From an uncultured Bacteroides sp. (GTDB lineage: Bacteria > Bacteroidota > Bacteroidia > Bacteroidales > Bacteroidaceae): a DNA stretch of 30,065 bases. A program made the translations under genes and the position numbers. Within the stretch, counting starts at the first letter, position 1. The number at the start of each line of letters is the position of its first letter. Shown one piece after another: positions 17,746 to 24,836 of this stretch. The stretch covers positions 1 through 30,065 of the forward strand of contig CABMPP010000040.1 of NCBI GenBank assembly GCA_902388495.1, read 5' to 3'. The notes beneath the pieces are model-generated. The model did not search any database. It saw nothing but the letters and a program-made list of their open reading frames with translations, and had not been told where the DNA came from.

Positions 17746-17901
17746 GTCAATTTCTGCACAGTTATTCCGGATTTTCTTCACTTTCTATGCAGAAAATGAC
17801 ATTCTGTGAGGTTACATGTCTTCAAGAGTCGGGCAAGCAGTCTCTGTCATCATAACATGATCCATAGTCAATTTCTACCATTATGTCATAGCAAAATAAT
17901 T

Positions 17902-20343
17902 TTAGTTCACGCTTTCCTGAATGCATCGTACTATAAGAGCATCACCGCTCCAACGATTCTTCATTCCCCAACCGTCTGCACCGGCTACAAATGTAGATTG
18001 TATATCAACCGTAGCCACATATATTCCTTTTCCAATATAAATATATTGTGTTGCAGTGGCCGGATATCCGGCAAATCTGAGAAAAGTCTTTGAATTAGCA
18101 TCTGTTTTATCACATTGCAACAAGATGCCACCTTTTGCATATTCGTTCGCAAAGTTTGGCTGTGAGTTATTGCTCACAAAAGTTGTCACTTCATTTACTG
18201 TCGGTACTCTCCATCCTGCCGGTGATGGATCATCAAAAGTCTTTGTTGCATTCCATGTCTGACTACGATTGCTGCACCAATGTTGAGTGTTTCCATCATA
18301 AGGAGAAATTATCTCCTCCGGGTGTTTATAAGCATCTCTTATACTCAGATTTTTATAAGTACTTTTGGGAACGATTACATGTACACCATCCGCTTCATAG
18401 CGATTCAATACATTTTTTGGGGGACGGTTGGCGCTGATAGTGATGTAGTAGCGCGTATCAAAGTTATTAAGGGATGTATAACTGGCTGGCAGGGGATCTT
18501 TACGCCCTTTTTGGAAGTGCAGGCATTGAGTTCGGGAAGCGGTATGAATATCTTGAGGAGTGCTTGATAGTCCTTCATAAGCGCCCAAATTGCGATCCAT
18601 AATCGGAGCATATGTATTAGAAGAAGTTCTCAATTTGAACTTCCGTTTATTTTCCGGCGATAAAATACTTTCGCTGCCGGTAGCATCCGGATTATAGTCC
18701 GTTACCCATACATGCCAACTCCAAAGAACCTCATCGTTTGTATCATAAGCTGCAATAACGCCGCTGCCCCCCGTAGTGCCCGATGCTACACGACAGTAAA
18801 TGCGGCATTGATTTTCGGCAGTAGCCGCAGTAGTAAGATTCTTTCCATTGTTATCCTTGATGTCGACAATATTCGTATGGTCATCGTCGCTGTTTACTAT
18901 TCCCATTGTCGGTTCTCCCAAATCTCCATCTTCTTTGAGTTGCCACAACAGCTTAACGTATTTTATTCCATAAGTAACTGTTGAATTGGAGGTCGTGCTA
19001 CCACTTGAGATCCAACCGGTGAGTTGTGTATTTATAATATCACTGCCATTCTTCCGGAACATAAACGGATCGAAACAAAAGCTACCTCCCGGTGCCACCA
19101 TAAAGCAATTGGCGGTAGGCACAAAGTTATCATTATTCTCCGAAGCGGGGATAGGGTCAACGTAAGTCACGCGGCGGTCGCTTGTAGGGATTGTGGTATG
19201 GGTGAATTTTACATCGTAGGTGTAGTCTGTATTGCTTTTAATGCTGAAGTTATTCGGATTGTCATCACCCAGATAGATACGATAATTGAACTTATTCTTT
19301 GCATCATTATCATTCACTGCTACAAGTGTCAGATACGAACTGCCGGGAGAGGCATTATCTTTAAAACGCAGTAATTCAGAAGATACGGCAGGATTATTCT
19401 TACGTACATTGGCAGGTGCCCAAAAAGAATAAGTGCCGTCGGTCTGATGGGCTGCCATGTCATAATCCTTTGCCTCCAAGGTAGTATATTGTTCCATTAT
19501 TCCGGGATAAACTCCGTCTGTATCAGGATTGGGAATGTAGTTGAAGTAAAGCGGAACACTTTGCAGAAAGAGTTGCTTCAAGGTATAATTAGAACCGCCT
19601 ACCGATACATTATAATTCCACTTCACCGTTACTTTGGCTGCCAGCCGTTTCAACAACAAACGCACATCGTTGGCACCTACCGTTTCCACATCCGGGCTTT
19701 GCAGTTTCCCGTCCGAAGTAATCTTCACGTGTTTCAGATGGAGCACGTATGGCATCTTGTTCATTTGTTCTTGTGTGGTGCCCGATGTCGGGATGGCATC
19801 AATGACATCCCGGTCGAAAGAGATGGCTTGCACAGCAGCGAGGTTTCCGTTAATTCCGGGCGTGGTAACGTTTTTTCCTCTTGCAATGATCACCAGCTGG
19901 CAATCGTCAGAGGCAGTCAAAGAAAGCGGCAGTGCGGTGCCAATGTCCGTTTTTCCGGCTTTATAATAAACACTTCCACTTTCACTTCCGTTCGCATCCA
20001 ACTGATTCCCACTCTGATCGAACTGTAAAATATGCAGCTCATACAGCCCGTCAGGAGTCACATTCGCCGCACGGGTAGCGGCCTCTTTCTGCAGTTCCGC
20101 ACTGAACGCCTGCCGCCTGTCGGCGCCGGTATATGTACGTGTAGCTCCGTTTTTCCCTGCTGCATTTTCCTCCGGTGCAAAGCCCAGACTGATGGTTACA
20201 TCTACCGATTCATGTCCTCCTTCGGGACCGGGATTTGTTTCTATCCGGTCTTCACATGCCGATGTGCCGCATATCAGGCATGTAGCACATAACCATAACC
20301 CTAATCGCATATATATTCCTGTCCTGCCCATATCTTCGTTCAT
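17902..20343 (-). CDS. fim9: DUF4906/FISUMP lipoprotein, candidate pilus tip adhesin
   Basis: An 813-residue lipoprotein, much the longest in the cluster. The lipobox Cys is residue 30 (ICGTSAC). The start could also be the internal ATG at 20310, which gives a more usual signal peptide. Residues about 90-400 resemble DUF4906-type fimbrial proteins (YSFWAPANVRKNN, then a YRIYLGDDNPNNFSIKSNTDY block). The C-terminal third resembles the FISUMP (Fibrobacter succinogenes major paralogous) domain: MDRNLGAYEG, QKGRKDPLP and PSPAGWRVPTVNEVTTF. TR motifs occur at Arg69 and Arg91. It is last in the operon, 8 bp after fim8. Length, two-part structure and position suggest a tip adhesin; the ligand is unknown. 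The 189 bp past its stop show no clear terminator. Confidence 0.78.
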   Translation of the reverse strand: MNEDMGRTGIYMRLGLWLCATCLICGTSACEDRIETNPGPEGGHESVDVTISLGFAPEENAAGKNGATRTYTGADRRQAFSAELQKEAATRAANVTPDGLYELHILQFDQSGNQLDANGSESGSVYYKAGKTDIGTALPLSLTASDDCQLVIIARGKNVTTPGINGNLAAVQAISFDRDVIDAIPTSGTTQEQMNKMPYVLHLKHVKITSDGKLQSPDVETVGANDVRLLLKRLAAKVTVKWNYNVSVGGSNYTLKQLFLQSVPLYFNYIPNPDTDGVYPGIMEQYTTLEAKDYDMAAHQTDGTYSFWAPANVRKNNPAVSSELLRFKDNASPGSSYLTLVAVNDNDAKNKFNYRIYLGDDNPNNFSIKSNTDYTYDVKFTHTTIPTSDRRVTYVDPIPASENNDNFVPTANCFMVAPGGSFCFDPFMFRKNGSDIINTQLTGWISSGSTTSNSTVTYGIKYVKLLWQLKEDGDLGEPTMGIVNSDDDHTNIVDIKDNNGKNLTTAATAENQCRIYCRVASGTTGGSGVIAAYDTNDEVLWSWHVWVTDYNPDATGSESILSPENKRKFKLRTSSNTYAPIMDRNLGAYEGLSSTPQDIHTASRTQCLHFQKGRKDPLPASYTSLNNFDTRYYITISANRPPKNVLNRYEADGVHVIVPKSTYKNLSIRDAYKHPEEIISPYDGNTQHWCSNRSQTWNATKTFDDPSPAGWRVPTVNEVTTFVSNNSQPNFANEYAKGGILLQCDKTDANSKTFLRFAGYPATATQYIYIGKGIYVATVDIQSTFVAGADGWGMKNRWSGDALIVRCIQESVN

Positions 20344-20351
20344 TTTTACTT

Positions 20352-21458
20352 TTACTCAAACTTTATCGTATGCTTTATTTCCTCCACCTTGTCAAAAACG
20401 GCTGTTTTTCCGTCCGTGATCCGTACCCGTACATCTCCCGTATTGGCTCCGGAAAGGTTCAAGGTCAACTGATACCAGTAACCCCGTTGCACATTATAAT
20501 CCTTTATCAGATTAGTACCCAGATAGATATGATACTCCACATCGATGGGCGCTGCAGAACCGCTGGGAGTAGTCCCGTCCGATAAGTACTTTTGGTAAGT
20601 ATAAGTCCCTTTCAATACGATGTAAGTGCAATAATCCAGGCTGCCGTTCGGTCCGTACCGTTTCAATCCCTTGTCTGCAAATGATGAGGCAGTGCCCATC
20701 CCACGCAGATTTTCCGGCATATAGAAATCATAGAATGTTCCCGAGTTCATGCTCCCTGTGGCAGATGGAGTATCTGTATTTATATCCGTTCCCGCCGGAT
20801 AGTTGCTGTTCAAAGCACCTCCCCCTCGAGTATACAGTGCCATCTTTTGAGGCAGGTTATGTACTTCCATCGCGCTGATGGTAAAATCCCCACGGTCATC
20901 CGTATCCTGCCACTTCACGGATATTTTAGCGTAGGCGCGGTTCAAGGCCGCCACCACTACAACTTTTCCATCGCTTGTGGGCGTATAATCTATGGGGCCG
21001 GCTGTCAGCAATTTGAGCTCTCCCGTAATGCCTGACACACTCACTGTTTTTGCCTTCAATGCATCCTCGGTTCCTGTAAACCCATCCAGGAATCCGGTTC
21101 CTGCATTCACTATCACATAGAACCTGCTGATTACCTGTGAAAACTCAGCACCTGCCGTATTGATCTTCAGCACATTGCCATTCAAGTCTAGCGTTCCTTC
21201 TCCTGTAAAGGCTACTGCCTTAATGAAATTGTTGTTGTTTGCATTGTACTGTACTACCCACACATTCTCGATGGAAATGCCTCCCAGTGAAGGCGGAGTC
21301 GTTACCCGCGTACTTACTTCCAGTGCCGGCGGCAGTTCCATCCTGAATATGATTTGCGCTTTCTCCGTCATTGTTCCCGTGTCCCCGTCGCATGCTACCG
21401 ACAGCAATGCCAGTAGCCAGGTCCACCATATACTGCTGCTTCCCGTCTTGTACTTCAT
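20352..21458 (-). CDS. fim8: DUF4906-like fimbrial lipoprotein
   Basis: A 368-residue lipoprotein with lipobox Cys23 (LLSVACDG). Visible landmarks are the TR motif at Arg51 (EVSTRVTTPPS), the central block NRAYAKISVKWQDTDDRG, FYMPENLRGMG, and near the end VEYHIYLGTNLIKDYNVQRG followed by YWYQLTLNLSG. The last blocks also occur in fim9 in weaker form (SFWAPANVR; YRIYLGDDN), so the two share a DUF4906-type region. In other Bacteroidales type V pilus loci, such proteins are accessory or tip-proximal subunits. It is spaced 17 bp from fim7 and 8 bp from fim9. It lacks the FISUMP-like end of fim9. Confidence 0.77.
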   Translation of the reverse strand: MKYKTGSSSIWWTWLLALLSVACDGDTGTMTEKAQIIFRMELPPALEVSTRVTTPPSLGGISIENVWVVQYNANNNNFIKAVAFTGEGTLDLNGNVLKINTAGAEFSQVISRFYVIVNAGTGFLDGFTGTEDALKAKTVSVSGITGELKLLTAGPIDYTPTSDGKVVVVAALNRAYAKISVKWQDTDDRGDFTISAMEVHNLPQKMALYTRGGGALNSNYPAGTDINTDTPSATGSMNSGTFYDFYMPENLRGMGTASSFADKGLKRYGPNGSLDYCTYIVLKGTYTYQKYLSDGTTPSGSAAPIDVEYHIYLGTNLIKDYNVQRGYWYQLTLNLSGANTGDVRVRITDGKTAVFDKVEEIKHTIKFE

Positions 21459-21475
21459 ATCCTTACATGTCTTTA

Positions 21476-22513
21476 TTATTTCCCTATTTCATCCGACGGC
21501 AATTCCGTTTCTGTATATCCCCTTACCGCCAATGTTAAATCCGACGGCTCCAATACCCCGTAGAAAGTCAGCGTAAAGTCAAATACATACTTCATACCGG
21601 GAAGCAGTTCTTTCACGATGGAAGCCACGTAGTCGTCAGTCAGGCTTTTGATCTCACCTCCATCATTGTACCCCACCGTCAGGTTTACTGTAAAGGTGAG
21701 CATTGCCGAGCCGTTAACTGGCAAGAGAACTTCCTCTTTGCTTTCCCGGAAGTCTCCCACACCATTATTGTTGTTTGTAAAGGCACTGTACTGAAAGGCC
21801 GGACCGTCATAGTTTTCGGCCGCCTGCCACGCCGTACCGCCCAACGGAAAGGATAGTTTTTCCGGCAACCCTTTCACCTTGATATTGTTCACCTTGAGTG
21901 AAGTGGGTGATATGGGTACGTTGTTTCCGTAATTTGCCTTCACCCGCACTTGTACTTGTGTGCCCATACGCTTGAAAGGTGCGGTCAGTGGGGCTTGCAT
22001 CATGGTTTGGCCTGCACTTCCGGGTTGCACGGTCATCCCCTTCAGCCGGTTGTACATAAAGTCACGCCCGTTATACACGTCGATGACACCTCGCCCGTCG
22101 CTGGTTAGTTCCGGCGTGTCTGTAGAAGAATTATAGGAGAACAGGTAGAAATCGTATTGCCCGCGATAGAGCGGCATCTCCCCTGTGGCCGTACCATCCG
22201 CCTGCACTGTATATTCGGCTGTTGCGACCGGTTTTTCCCAATCGTTGCTACCTGCCTTGTAGACATATACCCGAAGCATGCTGCCTGCCGGTATATCTTT
22301 CGCACGGGTGGTTATTGCACGGGTTTGTGCATCTGTACCTGACTGTAGATCTTCTTCTGCCGAACCTTTGTACATTACAAAGCTCACCGTCACCGGTTCA
22401 CCCGGTTCTGCCGGAGGCGGTACGTCTCCTGTCTCTGTGCATGCTCCCAGCAATATTCCAGCCAGCAGCATTATCAGTCCCTTTTTAAACTTCCATCCCT
22501 TTTCCATTACCAC
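21476..22513 (-). CDS. fim7: fimbrillin-clan lipoprotein
   Basis: A 345-residue lipoprotein with lipobox Cys25 (GILLGACTE) and a Pro-rich stretch after it (DVPPPAEPGEP). Two TR motifs follow closely (Arg65 and Arg70 in QTRAITTRAKD). The next region predicts beta strands (LRVYVYKAG, GQYDFYLFSYNS), then FKRMGTQVQVRVKANYG, and near the C-terminus LLPGMKYVFDFTLTFYG. That layout fits the two-domain fimbrillin-A clan, but it is not close to its neighbours by eye. The conserved Trp near the C-terminus seen in fim1, fim2, fim3 and fim6 is absent. It may be an anchor or accessory subunit rather than a shaft subunit; this is a guess from divergence. Spaced 11 bp after fim6. Confidence 0.72.
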   Translation of the reverse strand: MVMEKGWKFKKGLIMLLAGILLGACTETGDVPPPAEPGEPVTVSFVMYKGSAEEDLQSGTDAQTRAITTRAKDIPAGSMLRVYVYKAGSNDWEKPVATAEYTVQADGTATGEMPLYRGQYDFYLFSYNSSTDTPELTSDGRGVIDVYNGRDFMYNRLKGMTVQPGSAGQTMMQAPLTAPFKRMGTQVQVRVKANYGNNVPISPTSLKVNNIKVKGLPEKLSFPLGGTAWQAAENYDGPAFQYSAFTNNNNGVGDFRESKEEVLLPVNGSAMLTFTVNLTVGYNDGGEIKSLTDDYVASIVKELLPGMKYVFDFTLTFYGVLEPSDLTLAVRGYTETELPSDEIGK

Positions 22514-22524
22514 TAATCATTAAA

Positions 22525-23568
22525 TCAGATTCCAATACTTGTATTCTGGCTTGCATCGTTCTGCCAGTCGTCCATCTGTACGCCGGAGAATCCGCCCCCC
22601 ATTTTGTCTACCGTCACCTTGTAAATGTAGTGTTTGCAAGGCTCCCATTTCTGTGGAGTGCCCACTACTCCTGTTTCAAAGGTGAGGTCTGTTCCCGCCG
22701 CTCCTTCCGTCTGCACGGTCACGGTCAGGCGGAAGGATAGCAGTGGCTCTTCGCCTGCCATGGGGGCAACCAGACAGGTTACATTCGGTGTGCTGCTGCC
22801 TGTTGTCAGCACGGTTTCTCCCGTCAGTGTCAGCTGCGATGTGGACGATAGTCCTGCCAGTTTCCCATTCTGGAGATTCATCGTGCCGTTCCCTGCCTGT
22901 ATACGGTTCGTAGGGCTTAGTATTTCTACCTTCTTCAGCGTTAGCTTCTCTGTAGCTGCATCCGATTTCAATACGCGCAGGCTCACCTTTGCCAGTGCAT
23001 GTACCAGCGGAATGCTGAGCGACCGGCTGGTAGAAGAGGCATCGAGGGGAGTCACTTGCAGGCCATTGCCCGTCGGTTGTCCTTTCACATACTTTCCCGT
23101 GAGCAGATAATCCGTCTGCGCTGTGGCAATAAAATTATCCGCTGTCACCACGCTGACGGGCACGGTATGGTTGCCGCTGCTGTTGTTTGTCACGGCGAGG
23201 CCGGCCGGAGAATAGGCATATACTTTTGCCGCTCCGTTCCCGGCAGTGATCTGCGGCGGACTGGCAGTGCTCCAGGTTGTGCCCGAGAGCGTATAAACCG
23301 AATTCGGATAGGAGGGGTAGGCTGTATGGTCCGTTGCTTTTGTTACATAAATTCCCACTTTATCCACTGCTGTCAGCAGGGTGCGGGTGGCGGCACTGCC
23401 CGTTTCGTCCAGTGTTACGGATTCCAACTCCAATGCCTCCTCGCAGTCTTGCCGGGGCAGCACAGTATCTTCGCTGCATGCTGTCAACAGCAGGACTACT
23501 CCGCCAAGAAGCCATCCTTGCCATCCGTTTATCTGTTTCTTCTTCATATTTCTAGTTCCTTTTTCCAT
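22525..23568 (-). CDS. fim6: fimbrillin-family lipoprotein
   Basis: A 347-residue lipoprotein; the ATG at 23547 (MKKKQINGW) is an equally good start. Lipobox Cys31 (LLLTACSED); TR motif at Arg62 (SAATRTLLTAVD). By eye it aligns with the first half of fim4: VGIYVTKATDHTAYP versus VGIYVARASDHATYP, VYAYSPAG versus LYAWSPAT, and TVPVSV in both, then TDYLL versus TDYLY. It ends in a fimbrillin-like VQMDDWQNDAS with the conserved Trp. It is the first gene after the 416-bp repeat-filled gap, so its leader carries the tandem repeat if transcription runs through. Likely a structural or alternative subunit of the same pilus type. Confidence 0.8.
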   Translation of the reverse strand: MEKGTRNMKKKQINGWQGWLLGGVVLLLTACSEDTVLPRQDCEEALELESVTLDETGSAATRTLLTAVDKVGIYVTKATDHTAYPSYPNSVYTLSGTTWSTASPPQITAGNGAAKVYAYSPAGLAVTNNSSGNHTVPVSVVTADNFIATAQTDYLLTGKYVKGQPTGNGLQVTPLDASSTSRSLSIPLVHALAKVSLRVLKSDAATEKLTLKKVEILSPTNRIQAGNGTMNLQNGKLAGLSSTSQLTLTGETVLTTGSSTPNVTCLVAPMAGEEPLLSFRLTVTVQTEGAAGTDLTFETGVVGTPQKWEPCKHYIYKVTVDKMGGGFSGVQMDDWQNDASQNTSIGI

Positions 23569-23646
23569 AATTATTAATCATTAATCATGCGAATCGGTTG
23601 TTGAATGATGATTTGGGGACTAAATAATTCACATCCGTTAGTAATT

Positions 23647-23880
23647 GAGCTCTCGTGGAGGTGTCCGAGTGCTCTGCCAGGGGCACGAGAGCTCCCGCGG
23701 AGGTGTCAGGGCCTCGGAAGGGTCCACGAGAGCTCCCGGCGAGGTTTCCGAGTACTCGGAAAGGTCCGCAAGAGCTCCCGTGGGGGTGTCAGGGCCTCGG
23801 AAGGGTCCGCGGGAGCTCCGGTGGAGGTTTCCGAGTACTCGGCAGGTATCGCGGGAGTTCCGGTGGAGGTGTCCGGGCAT
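23647..23880. repeat. GC-rich 41/42-bp tandem repeat inside the fimbrillin operon
   Basis: About 5.6 units begin with GAGCTC (the last with GAGTTC) at 23647, 23689, 23730, 23772, 23813 and 23855, so periods are 42, 41, 42, 41 and 42. Units alternate: 1, 3 and 5 carry a CCGAGTACTCGG-type core, units 2 and 4 carry TCAGGGCCTCGGAAGGGTCC, giving an 83-bp higher-order unit. Perfect palindromes occur (TTTCCGAGTACTCGGAAA at 23745-23762). It fills most of the 416-bp space between fim5 and fim6. The 83-bp period is not a multiple of three, so a protein-coding repeat is unlikely. Confidence 0.9.
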
Positions 23881-23940
23881 TATTTCACCCTCCGCGTCCC
23901 TAAATCCGCATTTATATGAGTGTTGCTGATTCGCATTTGT

Positions 23941-23982
23941 CATCAAATAGCAATCATCGGACATCAAACGGCAATCATCGGA
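23941..23982. repeat. Two 21-bp direct repeats just after fim5
   Basis: CATCAAATAGCAATCATCGG (plus A) at 23941-23961 and CATCAAACGGCAATCATCGG (plus A) at 23962-23982 differ at two positions. A partial third copy (CATCA) starts at 23983 and runs into the fim5 stop codon. Confidence 0.8.
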
Positions 23983-23984
23983 CA

Positions 23985-24821
23985 TCATGTCGCACTTCCC
24001 GTGTCCATTTCCGCCTGCGCGTCGAAATCGCTCACGGTGACGCCCGTCAGGATCAGTTCGTCCGAGGTGGTGAAGGTGAACTGGTAGTTGTTGCCCGCCT
24101 GCAGCGTCAATCGTGCGGCAACTGTCTCCTTGTAACTCTTTGTATCTTCAGAAGCCCCGCTGCCGGTAGTCACTTTAATCGTATAGGTGGAGTAGGTGCC
24201 CGGATTCACAATGCCTACATACGAATGTATGCTACTTTCCTCTGCACCTGAAGTACGGTAGAATGATACTGTTTCCGTTCCGCTGCCGCCACGCATACCT
24301 GTACCTTCTATTATGGCTTTGTTAGGAGTCTTTGCCGGTACATAGTTAATGACCAAAGTTATTTTTGCAAAGGCGTGGGTGAATCCGAATGCCAGGTGAT
24401 TGTTGACGGAGGTGGCGGTGGCCTGCAGTTTATTGCTGTTGAAGAAACTCCCGGTTGTAGTCTGGTCCGGCTGTATCGCCGTGAAATTCTGTGGGAATAC
24501 TGCCGTGAAGACCTCTCCTCCATTCGTCGTCAGTGGTGTTTCGCCTTCATAGATTCTCCAATACTTCCCTTCTTTCTTATACAAGGCGGCCATTCCCTGT
24601 TTTGTAATCTTTATCACATCCCCTTCTTCAAAGTTTTTACGGTCATAGTTGGCTGTCGTCACCGAATAGGTCGGATCGGTCCTTGTATTCGGTGCCGCAT
24701 TGTTCCCGGTAATAGATGCCGATACTTCGACGGGGAGGGGGCCGCTGTGCTCTTCCTGTCCGCAGGCACAGAGCAGGCAGAGTAGCAGGCAGAGGAGCGG
24801 ATGGCTGTTGGTTGGTTTCAT
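23985..24821 (-). CDS. fim5: short fimbrillin-family lipoprotein
   Basis: A 278-residue lipoprotein, the shortest in the cluster. The signal segment is very Cys/Leu-rich (LLCLLLCLLCACG; probable lipid Cys20). TR motif at Arg47 (APNTRTDPT). It aligns by eye with the second half of fim4: YDRKNFEEGDVIKITK versus YDRKAFKAADKIRITR; FPQNFTAIQPDQTT versus YPLDYNGIRADQRT; FFNSNKL versus FRLSNRL; and IIEGTGMRGGSGTETV versus LKGTGIYSGGTQEETI. Near the C-terminus it has TVSDFDAQAEMD, a Phe where most neighbours have Trp. It starts 15 bp after fim4 and is the last gene before the repeat-filled gap. Confidence 0.8.
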   Translation of the reverse strand: MKPTNSHPLLCLLLCLLCACGQEEHSGPLPVEVSASITGNNAAPNTRTDPTYSVTTANYDRKNFEEGDVIKITKQGMAALYKKEGKYWRIYEGETPLTTNGGEVFTAVFPQNFTAIQPDQTTTGSFFNSNKLQATATSVNNHLAFGFTHAFAKITLVINYVPAKTPNKAIIEGTGMRGGSGTETVSFYRTSGAEESSIHSYVGIVNPGTYSTYTIKVTTGSGASEDTKSYKETVAARLTLQAGNNYQFTFTTSDELILTGVTVSDFDAQAEMDTGSAT

Positions 24822-24836
24822 ATTGCTTTTCTTTTA

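Larger units (their letters stand above)
23638..23988 (-). other. Doubtful 116-codon frame coupled to the fim5 stop
   Basis: The frame begins at an ATG that overlaps the fim5 stop as ATGA (23988-23985), the classical coupling arrangement. It opens with a heptapeptide repeat, MSDDCRL-MSDDCYL-M, from a 21-bp DNA repeat, then runs through the GC-rich tandem repeat to 23638. The rest is low-complexity Arg/Pro/Ser sequence with no domain or signal peptide. The repeat period breaks the reading frame, and the same region is open in several other frames, so I regard it as probably non-coding. Confidence 0.15.

Noticed and set aside
17743..17886. 13-bp direct repeat ATAGTCAATTTCT at 17743 and 17874
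   Set aside because: Short and AT-rich, with no element between the copies; chance or minor duplication cannot be excluded.
23647..23880. Possible CRISPR array
   Set aside because: Units are contiguous and diverged with no unique spacers, the 41/42-bp alternation is wrong for CRISPR, and no cas genes are near.
23605..23929. Overlapping open frames through the tandem repeat on the plus strand
   Set aside because: Several frames are open at once because the repeat is GC-rich, the 83-bp unit shifts frame, and the peptides are low-complexity Arg/Ser/Gly.
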